A stretch of 27,745 nucleotides of DNA from CAMLHP01 sp035712285 (lineage in GTDB: Bacteria; Gemmatimonadota; Gemmatimonadetes; Gemmatimonadales; GWC2-71-9). Positions 7,525 to 17,540 of the stretch are shown here, in pieces. A model generated the notes under the pieces. That model saw only the letters and a program-made list of their open reading frames with translations, did not search any database and had not been told where the DNA came from. A program made the position numbers and the translations under genes. The stretch lies in contig DASTBA010000033.1 of the NCBI GenBank assembly GCA_035712285.1, positions 1 through 27,745 of the forward strand. Direction: 5' to 3'. Within the stretch, counting starts at the first letter, position 1, and every line of letters starts with the position of its first letter.

Positions 7525-7530
7525 TATCTT
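7525..7530 (+). promoter_or_regulatory. Possible -10 hexamer of a leaderless ettA promoter
   Basis: TATCTT (7525-7530) lies 8 nt before the ettA ATG at 7539, and no Shine-Dalgarno sequence is visible in between or just upstream. A transcript begun 6-8 nt after this hexamer would start at or next to the A of the ATG. No convincing -35 is seen 17 nt upstream, so confidence is limited. Confidence 0.35.
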
Positions 7531-7538
7531 CCGCGCCT

Positions 7539-9215
<1,677 letters not shown>

Positions 9216-9220
9216 CCGGA

Positions 9221-11371
9221 ATGCCGAAAATTCCCAATCTCCCCGTCCGCATCGAAGGTCTTGCCGAACTCGCGATGAACCTCGCGTGGAGCTGGAACCC
9301 CGATGCCCGCCGGCTCTTCCGCGCGATCAACGAACCGCTCTGGCACCAGGTACGCCACAACCCGCTGGAGCTCCTCCGTCGCGCCGACCCCACCGCGATC
9401 GCGGCCTGCGCCAGCGATCCGCAGTACCTCCAGCGCTACGACGCCGTCCTCGCCCGTTTCCATCGTGAGCTGCACAACGGCGACCGCTGGTTCCGCGAGC
9501 AGTATCCCGTGGAAGGGCAGCAGACGGTCGCCTACTTCTGTGCCGAGTTCGGGCTGCACAGCTCGGTGCCGATCTACTCGGGCGGCCTCGGCGTGCTGGC
9601 GGGCGACCACTGCAAGGCGGCGTCGGATCTCGGCCTGCCGCTGGTGGGGGTGGGGCTGTTCTACCGCCGCGGCTACTTCGACCAGCGCCTCCGGCTCGAC
9701 GGGTGGCAGGAAAGCAGCGACGATCACTTCGACGTCGAAGCGACGCCGCTCGAGCCCATGCCCGGACCGGACGGCCAGCCGTGGCTGGCCACCGTCACGG
9801 CCCTGGGGCGCACGGTGCACCTCGGCGCCTGGCGCATGATGGTGGGCCGGGTGCCGGTCTACCTGCTCGACACCGATTTCGACGCCAACCACCCCGATGA
9901 CCGCGCGCTCGTGAGCAAGCTGTACGAGGGGGGCCCCACCCATCGCATCCGCCAGGAGTGGCTGCTGGGCGTGGGCGGTGTCCGCGTGCTGCAGGCGCTC
10001 GGCGTCACCCCGGCGGTGTGGCACGCCAACGAAGGGCACGCGGCGTTCATGATGCTGGAGCGGCTCTGCGAGCGGCTGCGGAACGGCGAGTCGCTCCCCG
10101 ACGCCACGGGGGCGGTGCGGCGCAGCAGCGTCTTCACGACGCACACCCCGGTGCCGGCCGGTCACGACTTCTTTTCGTTCGACGAAGTGAACGCGTGCGC
10201 CGGCAGCGAGTGGGACGGACTGCCCATCCCCCGGGAGACCCTGCTGCGGCTGGGCGAGCGCCCGACCGAACCGGGACTCTTCCACATGACCATCGCGGCG
10301 ATGCGACTCGCGTCGCACGTCAACGGCGTGTCCCGGCAGCATGGCCAGGTATCGCGCCGGCTCTGGCACGACCTCTGGCCCGGGCGCCCGGTCGAGTCGG
10401 TCCCGATCGGCCACATCACGAATGGCGTGCACCTGCCGACGTGGATGGCGTTACCGGTCACCGACCTCCTGAACGGTGTGTTCGGGCCCGGCTGGCACGC
10501 GGCGGTGGACAGCGTCCACATGTGGGGTCAGCTGCAGCAGCTCGAGCCCCGGAAGCTCTGGGTGGCGCACGAACAGCTCAAGCAGGTGCTGTTTCAGCTG
10601 ATCCGGGAGGATGCCCGCTGGCGCTTCAAGGACCAGTGGCGCGAGGCGGCGCACGTGGTCGGCGCCGGCACCTTGCTCGAACCGAACGTGCTCACCATCG
10701 GGTTCGCCCGCCGGTTTGCCACCTACAAGCGGGCCGATCTCCTCTTCCGGGACGTCGGGCGCCTGCAGCGTCTGGTCACGAACCCGTCACGCCCGATGCA
10801 GATCGTCTTTGCCGGCAAGGCGCATCCGGCCGACGAGCCGGGGAAGGCGGTGCTGCAGCGGGTCTACCAGTTCACGCGCGATCCCGCCTTCGAAGGGCGC
10901 ATCGCGTTCCTGGAAGACTACGACATGCACCTGGCGCACCTGCTCGTGCAGGGCGTGGATCTCTGGGTGAACGTGCCGCGCGTGCCCTACGAAGCCAGCG
11001 GTACCTCGGGAATGAAGGCAGGACTCAACGGCGTGCCGCAGATCGGGACGCTCGACGGCTGGTGGCATGAGGGGTTCGACGGCCTGGCCGGCTGGGCACT
11101 GCCGCCGGCCCCGGACGGCAGCGATGACGACGCAAACGATGCGCACGACGCGGAACGACTCTACAGCGTCCTGGAGGAACAGGTGGTCCCGCTGTTCTAC
11201 GCGCGGGACGAGGACAACGTGCCGATCGGCTGGGTGGAAAAAATGCGGCACGCGATGCGGCTCGCGGGCTCTCGCTTCACCGCGCGCCGCATGGTACAGG
11301 ATTACGCCCGGACCTACTACGTTCCAGCCATGAGGGGCGACTCCGCAGGCGATGACCCACCCGTGACCTGA
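9221..11371 (+). CDS. glgP: Alpha-glucan (glycogen/maltodextrin) phosphorylase with DUF3417 domain
   Basis: Cleaves terminal alpha-1,4 glucosyl bonds of glycogen with phosphate to give glucose 1-phosphate. At 716 residues it is of the shorter, DUF3417-bearing bacterial/archaeal type rather than the roughly 800-residue Escherichia coli type. The N-terminal DUF3417 region is at about residues 5-100 (NLAWSWNPDARRLFRAI). The phosphorylase core follows with CAEFGLHSSVPIYSGGLGVL and GDHCKAASDLGLP, then VWHANEGHAAFM, HITNGVHLPTW, FARRFATYKRADLL and the pyridoxal-phosphate lysine segment EASGTSGMKAGLNG before IGTLDGWW. The lysine that holds the cofactor is present. The frame also begins at a TTG (9212) that overlaps the ettA stop, but the ATG at 9221 is more likely. 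The C-terminal tail after DYARTYYVPA is short and variable. It is the second gene in the ettA-glycogen run. Confidence 0.95.
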   Translation: MPKIPNLPVRIEGLAELAMNLAWSWNPDARRLFRAINEPLWHQVRHNPLELLRRADPTAIAACASDPQYLQRYDAVLARFHRELHNGDRWFREQYPVEGQQTVAYFCAEFGLHSSVPIYSGGLGVLAGDHCKAASDLGLPLVGVGLFYRRGYFDQRLRLDGWQESSDDHFDVEATPLEPMPGPDGQPWLATVTALGRTVHLGAWRMMVGRVPVYLLDTDFDANHPDDRALVSKLYEGGPTHRIRQEWLLGVGGVRVLQALGVTPAVWHANEGHAAFMMLERLCERLRNGESLPDATGAVRRSSVFTTHTPVPAGHDFFSFDEVNACAGSEWDGLPIPRETLLRLGERPTEPGLFHMTIAAMRLASHVNGVSRQHGQVSRRLWHDLWPGRPVESVPIGHITNGVHLPTWMALPVTDLLNGVFGPGWHAAVDSVHMWGQLQQLEPRKLWVAHEQLKQVLFQLIREDARWRFKDQWREAAHVVGAGTLLEPNVLTIGFARRFATYKRADLLFRDVGRLQRLVTNPSRPMQIVFAGKAHPADEPGKAVLQRVYQFTRDPAFEGRIAFLEDYDMHLAHLLVQGVDLWVNVPRVPYEASGTSGMKAGLNGVPQIGTLDGWWHEGFDGLAGWALPPAPDGSDDDANDAHDAERLYSVLEEQVVPLFYARDEDNVPIGWVEKMRHAMRLAGSRFTARRMVQDYARTYYVPAMRGDSAGDDPPVT

Positions 11372-11374
11372 GCA

Positions 11375-12883
11375 ATGCCAGCCACCGAAGTCCGGCTCCA
11401 GCGCTCCGACTCCCCTCTGCTCGCCACCGACGGGCGGCCGATTTCGGTGGTACACCTCACCGCCGAGTACTATCCCTACGCGCGGACCGGCGGCCTCGGG
11501 GAGGCGGTGCGCGGGCTGGCGGAGTTCCAGCACGCGGCCGGGCTCGACGTGGTGGTGATCATGCCGCTGTACCGGACAGTGCGGGACGAGGCGCCCGATC
11601 TCCATCCGGTCGGTTCGCCCTTCGGCGTGACACTGGGCGACCGGACCGACGAAGTGCGGCTCTTCCGCCCGGCCGAACGCACCCCCGGTCCGCGCGTCGT
11701 GTTCATCGAGCAGCGCGACTACTTCAACCGGCCCGGGCTCTACGGCGAGCACGGCACCGACTACCCCGACAATCCGCGCCGGTTCGCGCTGCTCGCGCGT
11801 GCCGCCGTGGCGGCCCTGCCCCGCGTGGCCCGTCCCCCGTTCCTGCTGCACGCGCATGACTGGCATGCGGCGCTCGCGCCGGTCTATCTCCGCGGTGTCC
11901 CCGGTGTCGACGTGCCCGCCGATCCGGTCACCGTGGTGCAGTCGGTGCACAACCCGGGATACCAGGGCCACTTCCCCGCCGAGCTGGTCCCCACCCTTGG
12001 GCTCCCGTGGTCGCTGTTCAATCACGAGCAGCTCGAATGGTACGGGCACCTCAACGTCCTGAAGGGCGGGCTGGTCTTTGCCGACCGGGTGGTGACCGTG
12101 AGCCCCACGCAGGCGCGCGAGCTCCGGACCCCGGATGGCGGCTTCGGGCTGCATGGACTCTTCCGTGCCCTGGGCGACCGGCTGGTGGGAGTGCTCAACG
12201 GCATTGACCAGCAGGTCTGGTCGCCCGGGGGCGACGAGCAGATCACCGCTACCTACGATGCCGCCCATCTCGACGCGAAGCGCCGCTGCAAGGCGGCCCT
12301 CCAGCGTTCGTTCGGCCTGCCGCAGCGGCGCCGCGTCCCGCTCTTCGGCATGACCGGCCGGATGGTCACGCAGAAGGGGCTCGACCTCATCCTCGCCGCG
12401 AGCCGGCTGCTCGACACCGACGCGCAATTCGTCTTCCTCGGCAGCGGCGAGCCGGCCTACGAGGCGGCGCTGGTGGAACTGGCGGCACGGAGCCCCGACC
12501 GGGTCGGGGTCCAGCTCGACTTCACCGACCGGCTGGAGCACCGCCTGATGGCGGGCGCGGACATCTTCCTCATGCCGTCGCTCTACGAGCCCTGCGGGCT
12601 CACGCAGATGCGCGCCCAGCGCTACGGCGCCCTGCCGGTGGCGCGGCGGGTGGGCGGACTGGCCGACACGATCACCGACGAGAAGACCGGATTCCTCTTC
12701 GATCGGTACGTGCCGGAGGCGTTCGAGGCGGCGGCCTTCCGCGCGCTCGCGCGCTACGCGGACCCGGCCCGCTGGACCCGCATGATGCGGCAGGCCATGG
12801 CGCGGGACTTCGGCTGGGAGCGGTCCGCCCAGCGCTACGTCGAGATCTACCGGCAGGCGGTCGCCGACCGGCGGCGGGGCTGA
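11375..12883 (+). CDS. glgA: Glycogen synthase (GT5 family)
   Basis: Adds glucosyl units from a sugar nucleotide (ADP-glucose in most bacteria) to the non-reducing ends of glycogen. 502 residues in a GT-B fold. The N-terminal domain holds the sugar-nucleotide loop as RTGGLGEAVRGL (37-48), LHAHDWHAAL and VVQSVHNPGYQGHF. The C-terminal domain holds GMTGRMVTQKG with Arg329 and Lys334, and the EPCGLTQM motif with Glu405, all expected catalytic positions. Oddly, the first basic residue of the KxGGL loop (Lys15 in Escherichia coli) is Arg37 here, a conservative but unusual change. The N-terminus is about 20 residues longer than in the Escherichia coli enzyme. The ATG lies 3 nt past the glgP stop, so the genes are cotranscribed. 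No glgC is present in this window, so donor specificity is open. Confidence 0.94.
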   Translation: MPATEVRLQRSDSPLLATDGRPISVVHLTAEYYPYARTGGLGEAVRGLAEFQHAAGLDVVVIMPLYRTVRDEAPDLHPVGSPFGVTLGDRTDEVRLFRPAERTPGPRVVFIEQRDYFNRPGLYGEHGTDYPDNPRRFALLARAAVAALPRVARPPFLLHAHDWHAALAPVYLRGVPGVDVPADPVTVVQSVHNPGYQGHFPAELVPTLGLPWSLFNHEQLEWYGHLNVLKGGLVFADRVVTVSPTQARELRTPDGGFGLHGLFRALGDRLVGVLNGIDQQVWSPGGDEQITATYDAAHLDAKRRCKAALQRSFGLPQRRRVPLFGMTGRMVTQKGLDLILAASRLLDTDAQFVFLGSGEPAYEAALVELAARSPDRVGVQLDFTDRLEHRLMAGADIFLMPSLYEPCGLTQMRAQRYGALPVARRVGGLADTITDEKTGFLFDRYVPEAFEAAAFRALARYADPARWTRMMRQAMARDFGWERSAQRYVEIYRQAVADRRRG

Positions 12884-12887
12884 CGCC

Positions 12888-14561
12888 ATGGACTTCGTCC
12901 TCGCCCTGCACAGTCACCTGCCGTGGATGCTGAACCACGGACGGTGGCCGCACGGCAGCGACTGGCTCTGCGAGGGCGCGCTCGATACCTACCTGCCACT
13001 CCTGGAAGTGCTCCGGGCTCTCGAATCCGATGGCGTCGCCGCACCGGTGACCATCGGGTTCACCCCGGTGCTCGCCAATCAGCTGGCGTCGCCCACCTTC
13101 CAGGCGGAGATGGAGCTCTACTTCGCCCAGCGGATGGCCGCCTGCGACGACGCACCGGCCTCGCTCTCCAGCACCGGCGACGGACAGCTCCTGCCCATCG
13201 TCCGTTTCTGGCGCGACCGCTACGAACGGATGCAGACCCTCTGGCGCGCGATTCACGGCGACATTCCCGCCGCCTTCCGCGCCCTCGAGGACGCCGGCCG
13301 CCTGGAAATCATGGGCTCGGCCGCGACGCACGGATTCCTGCCGCTGCTCGCGCGGGATGAGAGCGTCCGGCTCCAGCTCGGTGTCGGCTTCCGGGAGCAC
13401 GAACGGATTTTCGGGCGTGCGCCGCGCGGCTGCTGGGTGCCGGAATGCGCCTACCGCCCGCGCGGGCCGTGGGCGCCGTGGCCCGGCGGCCCGAGGGCGC
13501 CGCTCCGGCGCGGCATTGACGAGCATCTGGCGGACGCGGGATTCCGCTACTTCTTCGTGGATGCCCATCTCGTCACCGGCGGCGAGCCGCTCGGTATCAG
13601 CAGCGACCAGCGTGGCGACGGCGCGGTCGAGAGCCACGGAGCCCTGGCGAGCGATCCCGACCACTCGCCGTATCGCGGTTACGGCGTGCTCTCCGCCGGG
13701 CGCTCGCGCGTCAATGTGCTGGTACGGGATCCCTCGGCGAGCCGGCAGGTGTGGAGCCGGCATGGCGGCTACCCCGGTGCCGGCCCGTACCTCGAATTCC
13801 ACAAGCAGCGCTGGCCCGGCGGCCTTCGCCTCTGGCGGGTCAGTGCGCCGGGGACCGACCTGGGATGGAAGCAGCCGTATGATCCGCGTGCAGCCCTGGC
13901 CGAAGCCGGGCATCATGCGAGACACTTTGCGCAGCTGCTGGCCGATACCGCGGCGACGCTCGCGCGGCGGCGGCATCCGGTGGTGGCCGCGCCCTTCGAC
14001 ACCGAGCTGTTCGGCCACTGGTGGTTCGAGGGTCCTGACTTCCTGGGCGACACCTTCCGCGCTCTCGGCGGCGAGGCGCGCGTCGAGGCGGCCACGGCGG
14101 AACACTATCTCGAGCGGCATCCACCGAAGACCGGCATCCGGCTGCCGGCCGGCTCATGGGGTGCCAACGGCGATTTCAGCATGTGGCTGAGTGACCAGGT
14201 CGCCTGGACGTGGGAGCGTCTCTGGCCCCTGGAGGACGCGTTCTGGGATGCGGCGGCCGTGGCCCTGCCGGATCCGCGCCGCCATCGCGCGCTGGAGCAG
14301 GCCACCCGCGAGCTGCTCCTGGCCCAGGCCTCCGACTGGCAATTCATCATCTCGACCGGTGCGGCCGCCGACTACGGCGAGCGCCGCTTCCGCCTGCATT
14401 GCGATGCCGCCGAGCGACTGGTGCGGGGGCTGACCGGGCCGGAAGACGGGTTTCCGGGACTCGACCGGGATGCCGCCGAGCTCTACCAGCGCGACGACTG
14501 CTTCCCCGACCTGCTCCCGATGGTGCGCGCCGCGCTCGACGGCACGCGCCGCCACTCCTGA
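12888..14561 (+). CDS. GH57 1,4-alpha-glucan branching enzyme
   Basis: Makes alpha-1,6 branches in glycogen. 557 residues with a GH57 (beta/alpha)7 barrel and a C-terminal helical (DUF1957) part. Opening motif LHSHLPW (8-13). The catalytic nucleophile is expected at Glu186 in WVPECAY, and the acid/base at Asp371 in FDTELFGHWW, both matching characterised GH57 branching enzymes of Thermus and Thermococcus. The segments FEGPDFL, LPAGSWGANGDFSMWL and ASDWQFIISTG are also typical. The loop after WVPECAYRPRG is Pro/Trp/Gly rich. The ATG is 4 nt after the glgA stop. It takes the place of the GH13 GlgB, which is not seen here. A GH57 alpha-amylase is less likely given the PECAY and DTELFGHWW pair. 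Confidence 0.9.
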   Translation: MDFVLALHSHLPWMLNHGRWPHGSDWLCEGALDTYLPLLEVLRALESDGVAAPVTIGFTPVLANQLASPTFQAEMELYFAQRMAACDDAPASLSSTGDGQLLPIVRFWRDRYERMQTLWRAIHGDIPAAFRALEDAGRLEIMGSAATHGFLPLLARDESVRLQLGVGFREHERIFGRAPRGCWVPECAYRPRGPWAPWPGGPRAPLRRGIDEHLADAGFRYFFVDAHLVTGGEPLGISSDQRGDGAVESHGALASDPDHSPYRGYGVLSAGRSRVNVLVRDPSASRQVWSRHGGYPGAGPYLEFHKQRWPGGLRLWRVSAPGTDLGWKQPYDPRAALAEAGHHARHFAQLLADTAATLARRRHPVVAAPFDTELFGHWWFEGPDFLGDTFRALGGEARVEAATAEHYLERHPPKTGIRLPAGSWGANGDFSMWLSDQVAWTWERLWPLEDAFWDAAAVALPDPRRHRALEQATRELLLAQASDWQFIISTGAAADYGERRFRLHCDAAERLVRGLTGPEDGFPGLDRDAAELYQRDDCFPDLLPMVRAALDGTRRHS

Positions 14562-14575
14562 ACCGCCGAGGCGCC

Positions 14576-16489
14576 GTGGCTCCCGTCCGGTTCCTGCTCG
14601 GATTTCATCTGCATCAGCCGGTCGGCAATTTCGACCACGTCTTCCAGGAGCACGTGGACCGGGTCTACACACCGCTCCTCCTGGCGCTCGAGCGGCGTGC
14701 TGCCTTTCCCGTCTCGTTTCACATCTCCGGCCCGCTGATCGAGTGGCTGGAGCGGCACGCGCCGGCCTACCTGGAACGCATCGGCCGCCTCGCAGCCGAC
14801 CGGCAGATCGAGCTGCTCGCCGCCGGCTGGACCGAGCCGGTGCTCGGCGCACTCCTCCGCACCGACCGGATCGAGCAGGTGCAGTGGATGCGGGAGGAGC
14901 TGCGGCGCCGGTTCGGCGTGGAGCCGCACGGGCTCTGGCTCACCGAGCGGGTCTGGTCCCCGGAGCTGGCCGCCGACCTCGTGGACGCCGGCGTGCGGTA
15001 CGTGCTCGTGGACGACCGCCACTTCCTGGCGTCGGGGATTCCGCGCGCGGCTCTCCACCGGCCGCAGATGACCGAAGCGGAAGGCCGGCGGCTCACGGTA
15101 TTCGCGATTGACGAACGCCTCCGGTATCTCATCCCCTTCCAGCCGCCGGAGGCATCGGGCCAGTATCTCCGTGAGCTGCACCATGCCGGCCAGCCGCTGG
15201 CGATCCTGGCTGACGACGGCGAAAAGTTCGGCGGATGGCCCGGCACGTACGAGTGGGTGTACGAACGGGGCTGGCTTGACCGTTTCTTCGACCAGCTCGA
15301 CGAGCTCCGCACCGACGGCATCGCCGGGCTCGGCACGTTCAGCCAGGCGCTGCAGGAGACGCCGTCCGGCGGGCTTGTGTATCTGCCAACGGCATCCTAC
15401 CGCGAGATGGAGGGCTGGGCGCTTCCGGCGCCGGCGGCCATCCGGCTGGAGGCACTGGAGCGCGAGCTGGGCGAGGAATGGCTGGCCAGCGAGCGCGGCG
15501 CGCTGGTGCGCGGTTCCCACTGGCGCAACTTCCTCGCGAAGTATCCCGAATCGAACCGGATGCACAAGAAGGCACAGCACCTCTCGCTGCTCTGCCGCCA
15601 GCGGGGCAATCCGGCCGAGGTCCGTCGCGCCGTCGCCCGCGCCCAGTGCAACGACGCCTACTGGCATGGGGTGTTCGGCGGCCTCTACCTGCCACACCTG
15701 CGGGAGGCTATCTGGCTGGAGCTCGCCCGCGCGGAGGCGTCGCTCCGCCACGCCGAGCCGCTCACGCTCGAGTGCCTGGATTTCGACTTCGACGGGCACG
15801 ACGAGCTCTGGGCACATGGAGCGCACGGCTCGCTCCTCGTGAGTCCCGCGCGTGGTGGCGCGGTCGAGGAGCTGACCCGGTTCGGGCGGGGCCGGAACCT
15901 CTGCGACACGCTGACCCGGCGCTGGGAGGCATACCATGACCACGCCCTCCATGCCACGGCCGGCGGTGCCACCCATGGCGGCACGCCCAGCATTCACGAC
16001 CTGGAGCAGCAACTCCGCCTCGAAGACCGGCCGGCCGTGGATCTCGACGAGCGCTCGATGCTGCGGGACCGGATTCTCGGCGCGGATGTCACCCGTGAGC
16101 AGTACGAGCGCGCCGATTACCCACCGGTGGCGAGTTTCACGCAGACCCCCCTCCAGTGGGCGAGCGAGAGCCTGCCGGACGGCCTGGTGATCGCCATGCA
16201 CGAGGATACGTCGCCATATCGCCTCGCCAAGCGCCTCCGGTTCGGTCACGATGCGTCGCTGGCGGCGGACTACGAGTGGAACGCCACGGGCGACACGGGT
16301 CAGTGGTTCACGGTCGAGCTCACCCTCGCCGAGGATCTGCCGATCGAGCATGATGCCGAGGAGGAGTGGCGCCACACCGTGGAGACCGTGGCCAAGAGCG
16401 AGCGGGGCTTTGACCGGACCCGGCAGGGCACCGGCGTGCTGCTGCGGTGGCCGGTGGCGCGAGGGAAGGGTTGGCTGCGAGTTGCCTAG
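14576..16489 (+). CDS. GH57 4-alpha-glucanotransferase / alpha-amylase
   Basis: 637 residues from the GTG at 14576. The N-terminal GH57 barrel starts with FLLGFHLHQPVGNFDHVF. The nucleophile is expected at Glu124 in GLWLTERVWSPEL and the acid at Asp213/Asp214 in ILADDGEKFGGWPGTYEW, matching the Thermococcus litoralis 4-alpha-glucanotransferase (Glu123, Asp214). A middle domain (about 270-350, LPTASYREMEGWALP) and a C-terminal beta-sandwich (about 385-637, with ECLDFDFDGHDEL and the closing GTGVLLRWPV) correspond to DUF1925 and DUF1926. It should shorten or disproportionate maltodextrins and would work with the phosphorylase upstream. Transferase versus hydrolase activity cannot be read from sequence. 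The frame is open far upstream inside the previous gene; the GTG with GAGG 4 nt before it, at the start of the conserved domain, is the best start. Last gene of the glycogen run. Confidence 0.88.
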   Translation: MAPVRFLLGFHLHQPVGNFDHVFQEHVDRVYTPLLLALERRAAFPVSFHISGPLIEWLERHAPAYLERIGRLAADRQIELLAAGWTEPVLGALLRTDRIEQVQWMREELRRRFGVEPHGLWLTERVWSPELAADLVDAGVRYVLVDDRHFLASGIPRAALHRPQMTEAEGRRLTVFAIDERLRYLIPFQPPEASGQYLRELHHAGQPLAILADDGEKFGGWPGTYEWVYERGWLDRFFDQLDELRTDGIAGLGTFSQALQETPSGGLVYLPTASYREMEGWALPAPAAIRLEALERELGEEWLASERGALVRGSHWRNFLAKYPESNRMHKKAQHLSLLCRQRGNPAEVRRAVARAQCNDAYWHGVFGGLYLPHLREAIWLELARAEASLRHAEPLTLECLDFDFDGHDELWAHGAHGSLLVSPARGGAVEELTRFGRGRNLCDTLTRRWEAYHDHALHATAGGATHGGTPSIHDLEQQLRLEDRPAVDLDERSMLRDRILGADVTREQYERADYPPVASFTQTPLQWASESLPDGLVIAMHEDTSPYRLAKRLRFGHDASLAADYEWNATGDTGQWFTVELTLAEDLPIEHDAEEEWRHTVETVAKSERGFDRTRQGTGVLLRWPVARGKGWLRVA

Positions 16490-16505
16490 CTCCTGATCAA
16501 GCTGC

Positions 16506-16588
16506 TTGTCACCCTGAGGGAGCGCAGCGACCGAAGGGGCCGTAATTCGGCATGAGCCATGCCCCCTTCGCTGCGCTCAGGGTGACAA
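16506..16588. repeat. Inverted pair of a CACCCTGAG...CGCAGCGA...AAGGGG repeat
   Basis: The left copy (16506-16540) begins TTGTCACCCTGAG and continues through CGCAGCGA to AAGGGGC. The right copy (16561-16588) is its reverse complement but lacks a 4-nt GGAG and a 3-nt CCG block. The pair can fold into a long imperfect hairpin with about 20 nt between the arms. Each copy is itself partly palindromic. The element fills the gap between the glycogen run and aguB and may end transcription. Similar short repeats built on CCTGAG-CGCAGCGAAGG are, to my knowledge, scattered through many bacterial genomes; the copy number here cannot be read from one window. Confidence 0.7.
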
Positions 16589-16603
16589 TCCAGCGCTCTG
16601 CCG

Positions 16604-16632
16604 TCGACCGTCGACCCACTTCACGCTACCTT
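16604..16632 (+). promoter_or_regulatory. Possible leaderless promoter of aguB
   Basis: TCGACC (16604-16609, four of six bases of TTGACA) and TACCTT (16627-16632) are 17 nt apart, and TACCTT lies 6 nt before the ATG at 16639. No Shine-Dalgarno site precedes the ATG. The expected start of transcription coincides with the start codon. A direct repeat CGTCGAC-CGTCGAC (16602-16615) overlaps the -35 region. Confidence 0.4.
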
Positions 16633-16638
16633 TCCCGC

Positions 16639-17529
16639 ATGCCTGACACCCCCAGCATCGTCCGCCTCGGCCTCGTGCAGATGGCCTGCGGGACCGACCC
16701 GGCCGCGAATCTCGCCAAGGCCGTGGCCGGCGTCGAGCAGGCCGCCGATCTCGGTGCGCAGATCGTCTGCCTCCAGGAGCTCTTCCGGAGCCAGTACTTC
16801 TGCCAGACCGAGGACCACACCAACTTCGCGCTCGCCGAACCGATTCCCGGCCCGAGCACCGAGACGCTGAGCGCCGTCGCCAAGCGGCGGGGCGTGGTGA
16901 TCGTCGCGTCGCTCTTCGAGAAGCGGGCGGAGGGGCTCTACCACAACACCGCCGCCGTGCTCGACGCCGACGGCCGCTATCTCGGCAAGTACCGGAAGAT
17001 GCACATTCCGGACGACCCCCGTTACTACGAGAAGTTCTACTTCACGCCCGGCGACCTCGGCTTCCGCGCGTGGGACACGCGCTTCGGACGGATCGGCGTG
17101 CTGGTCTGCTGGGATCAGTGGTATCCGGAGGCGGCGCGCCTCACGGCGCTGCAGGGGGCGCAGATCCTCTTCTACCCCACCGCCATCGGCTGGCTGCCAT
17201 CGGAGCGCGAGGAGTACGGCGAGCAGCAGCAACAGGCGTGGGAGACGATCCAGCGGAGCCATGCGATCGCCAACGGCGTCTATGTCTGCGCCGTGAATCG
17301 CGTCGGCCATGAAGGCGCCGCCGCGCCGGACGGCATCGAGTTCTGGGGCAGCAGCTTCGTGGCGGACCCGGGCGGGCGGGTGCTGGTGCGCGCCGGCCAG
17401 CGGGAGGAAGTGCTGACTGCGGACGTGGATCTCGCCAGGGTGAACGAGAGCCGCACCCACTGGCCGTTCCTGCGCGACCGGCGGATCGATGCCTACGGCG
17501 ACATCACGCGCCGCTACCTCGACGACTGA
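16639..17529 (+). CDS. aguB: N-carbamoylputrescine amidase
   Basis: Hydrolyses N-carbamoylputrescine to putrescine, CO2 and ammonia, the second step of the agmatine deiminase route. 296 residues of the nitrilase (carbon-nitrogen hydrolase) superfamily. The catalytic triad is visible: Glu47 in CLQELF, Lys120 in GKYRKMHIP and Cys157 in VLVCWDQWYPE. The blocks LYHNTAAVLDADG, FYFTPGD and AIGWLPSEREEYG are those of AguB rather than other nitrilases. The frame opens earlier, at 16552, but the first 29 codons would lie in the repeat and promoter-like region; the ATG at 16639 starts the conserved domain. aguA follows 11 nt downstream, which confirms the pathway. Confidence 0.95.
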   Translation: MPDTPSIVRLGLVQMACGTDPAANLAKAVAGVEQAADLGAQIVCLQELFRSQYFCQTEDHTNFALAEPIPGPSTETLSAVAKRRGVVIVASLFEKRAEGLYHNTAAVLDADGRYLGKYRKMHIPDDPRYYEKFYFTPGDLGFRAWDTRFGRIGVLVCWDQWYPEAARLTALQGAQILFYPTAIGWLPSEREEYGEQQQQAWETIQRSHAIANGVYVCAVNRVGHEGAAAPDGIEFWGSSFVADPGGRVLVRAGQREEVLTADVDLARVNESRTHWPFLRDRRIDAYGDITRRYLDD

Positions 17530-17540
17530 CCCTGTCGTCC

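Noticed and set aside
10787..12889. 700-codon minus-strand open frame across glgP and glgA
   Set aside because: It mirrors two confirmed enzymes in the opposite frame and shows no recognisable domain or ribosome site.
14483..16375. 630-codon minus-strand open frame across the GH57 glucanotransferase
   Set aside because: Shadow of a gene with both catalytic residues in place; its composition is dominated by Arg, Ala, Val, Leu and Glu with no family pattern.
16552..16638. N-terminal extension of aguB by 29 codons
   Set aside because: It would be encoded by the intergenic repeat and a promoter-like site, and family similarity begins only after the ATG at 16639.
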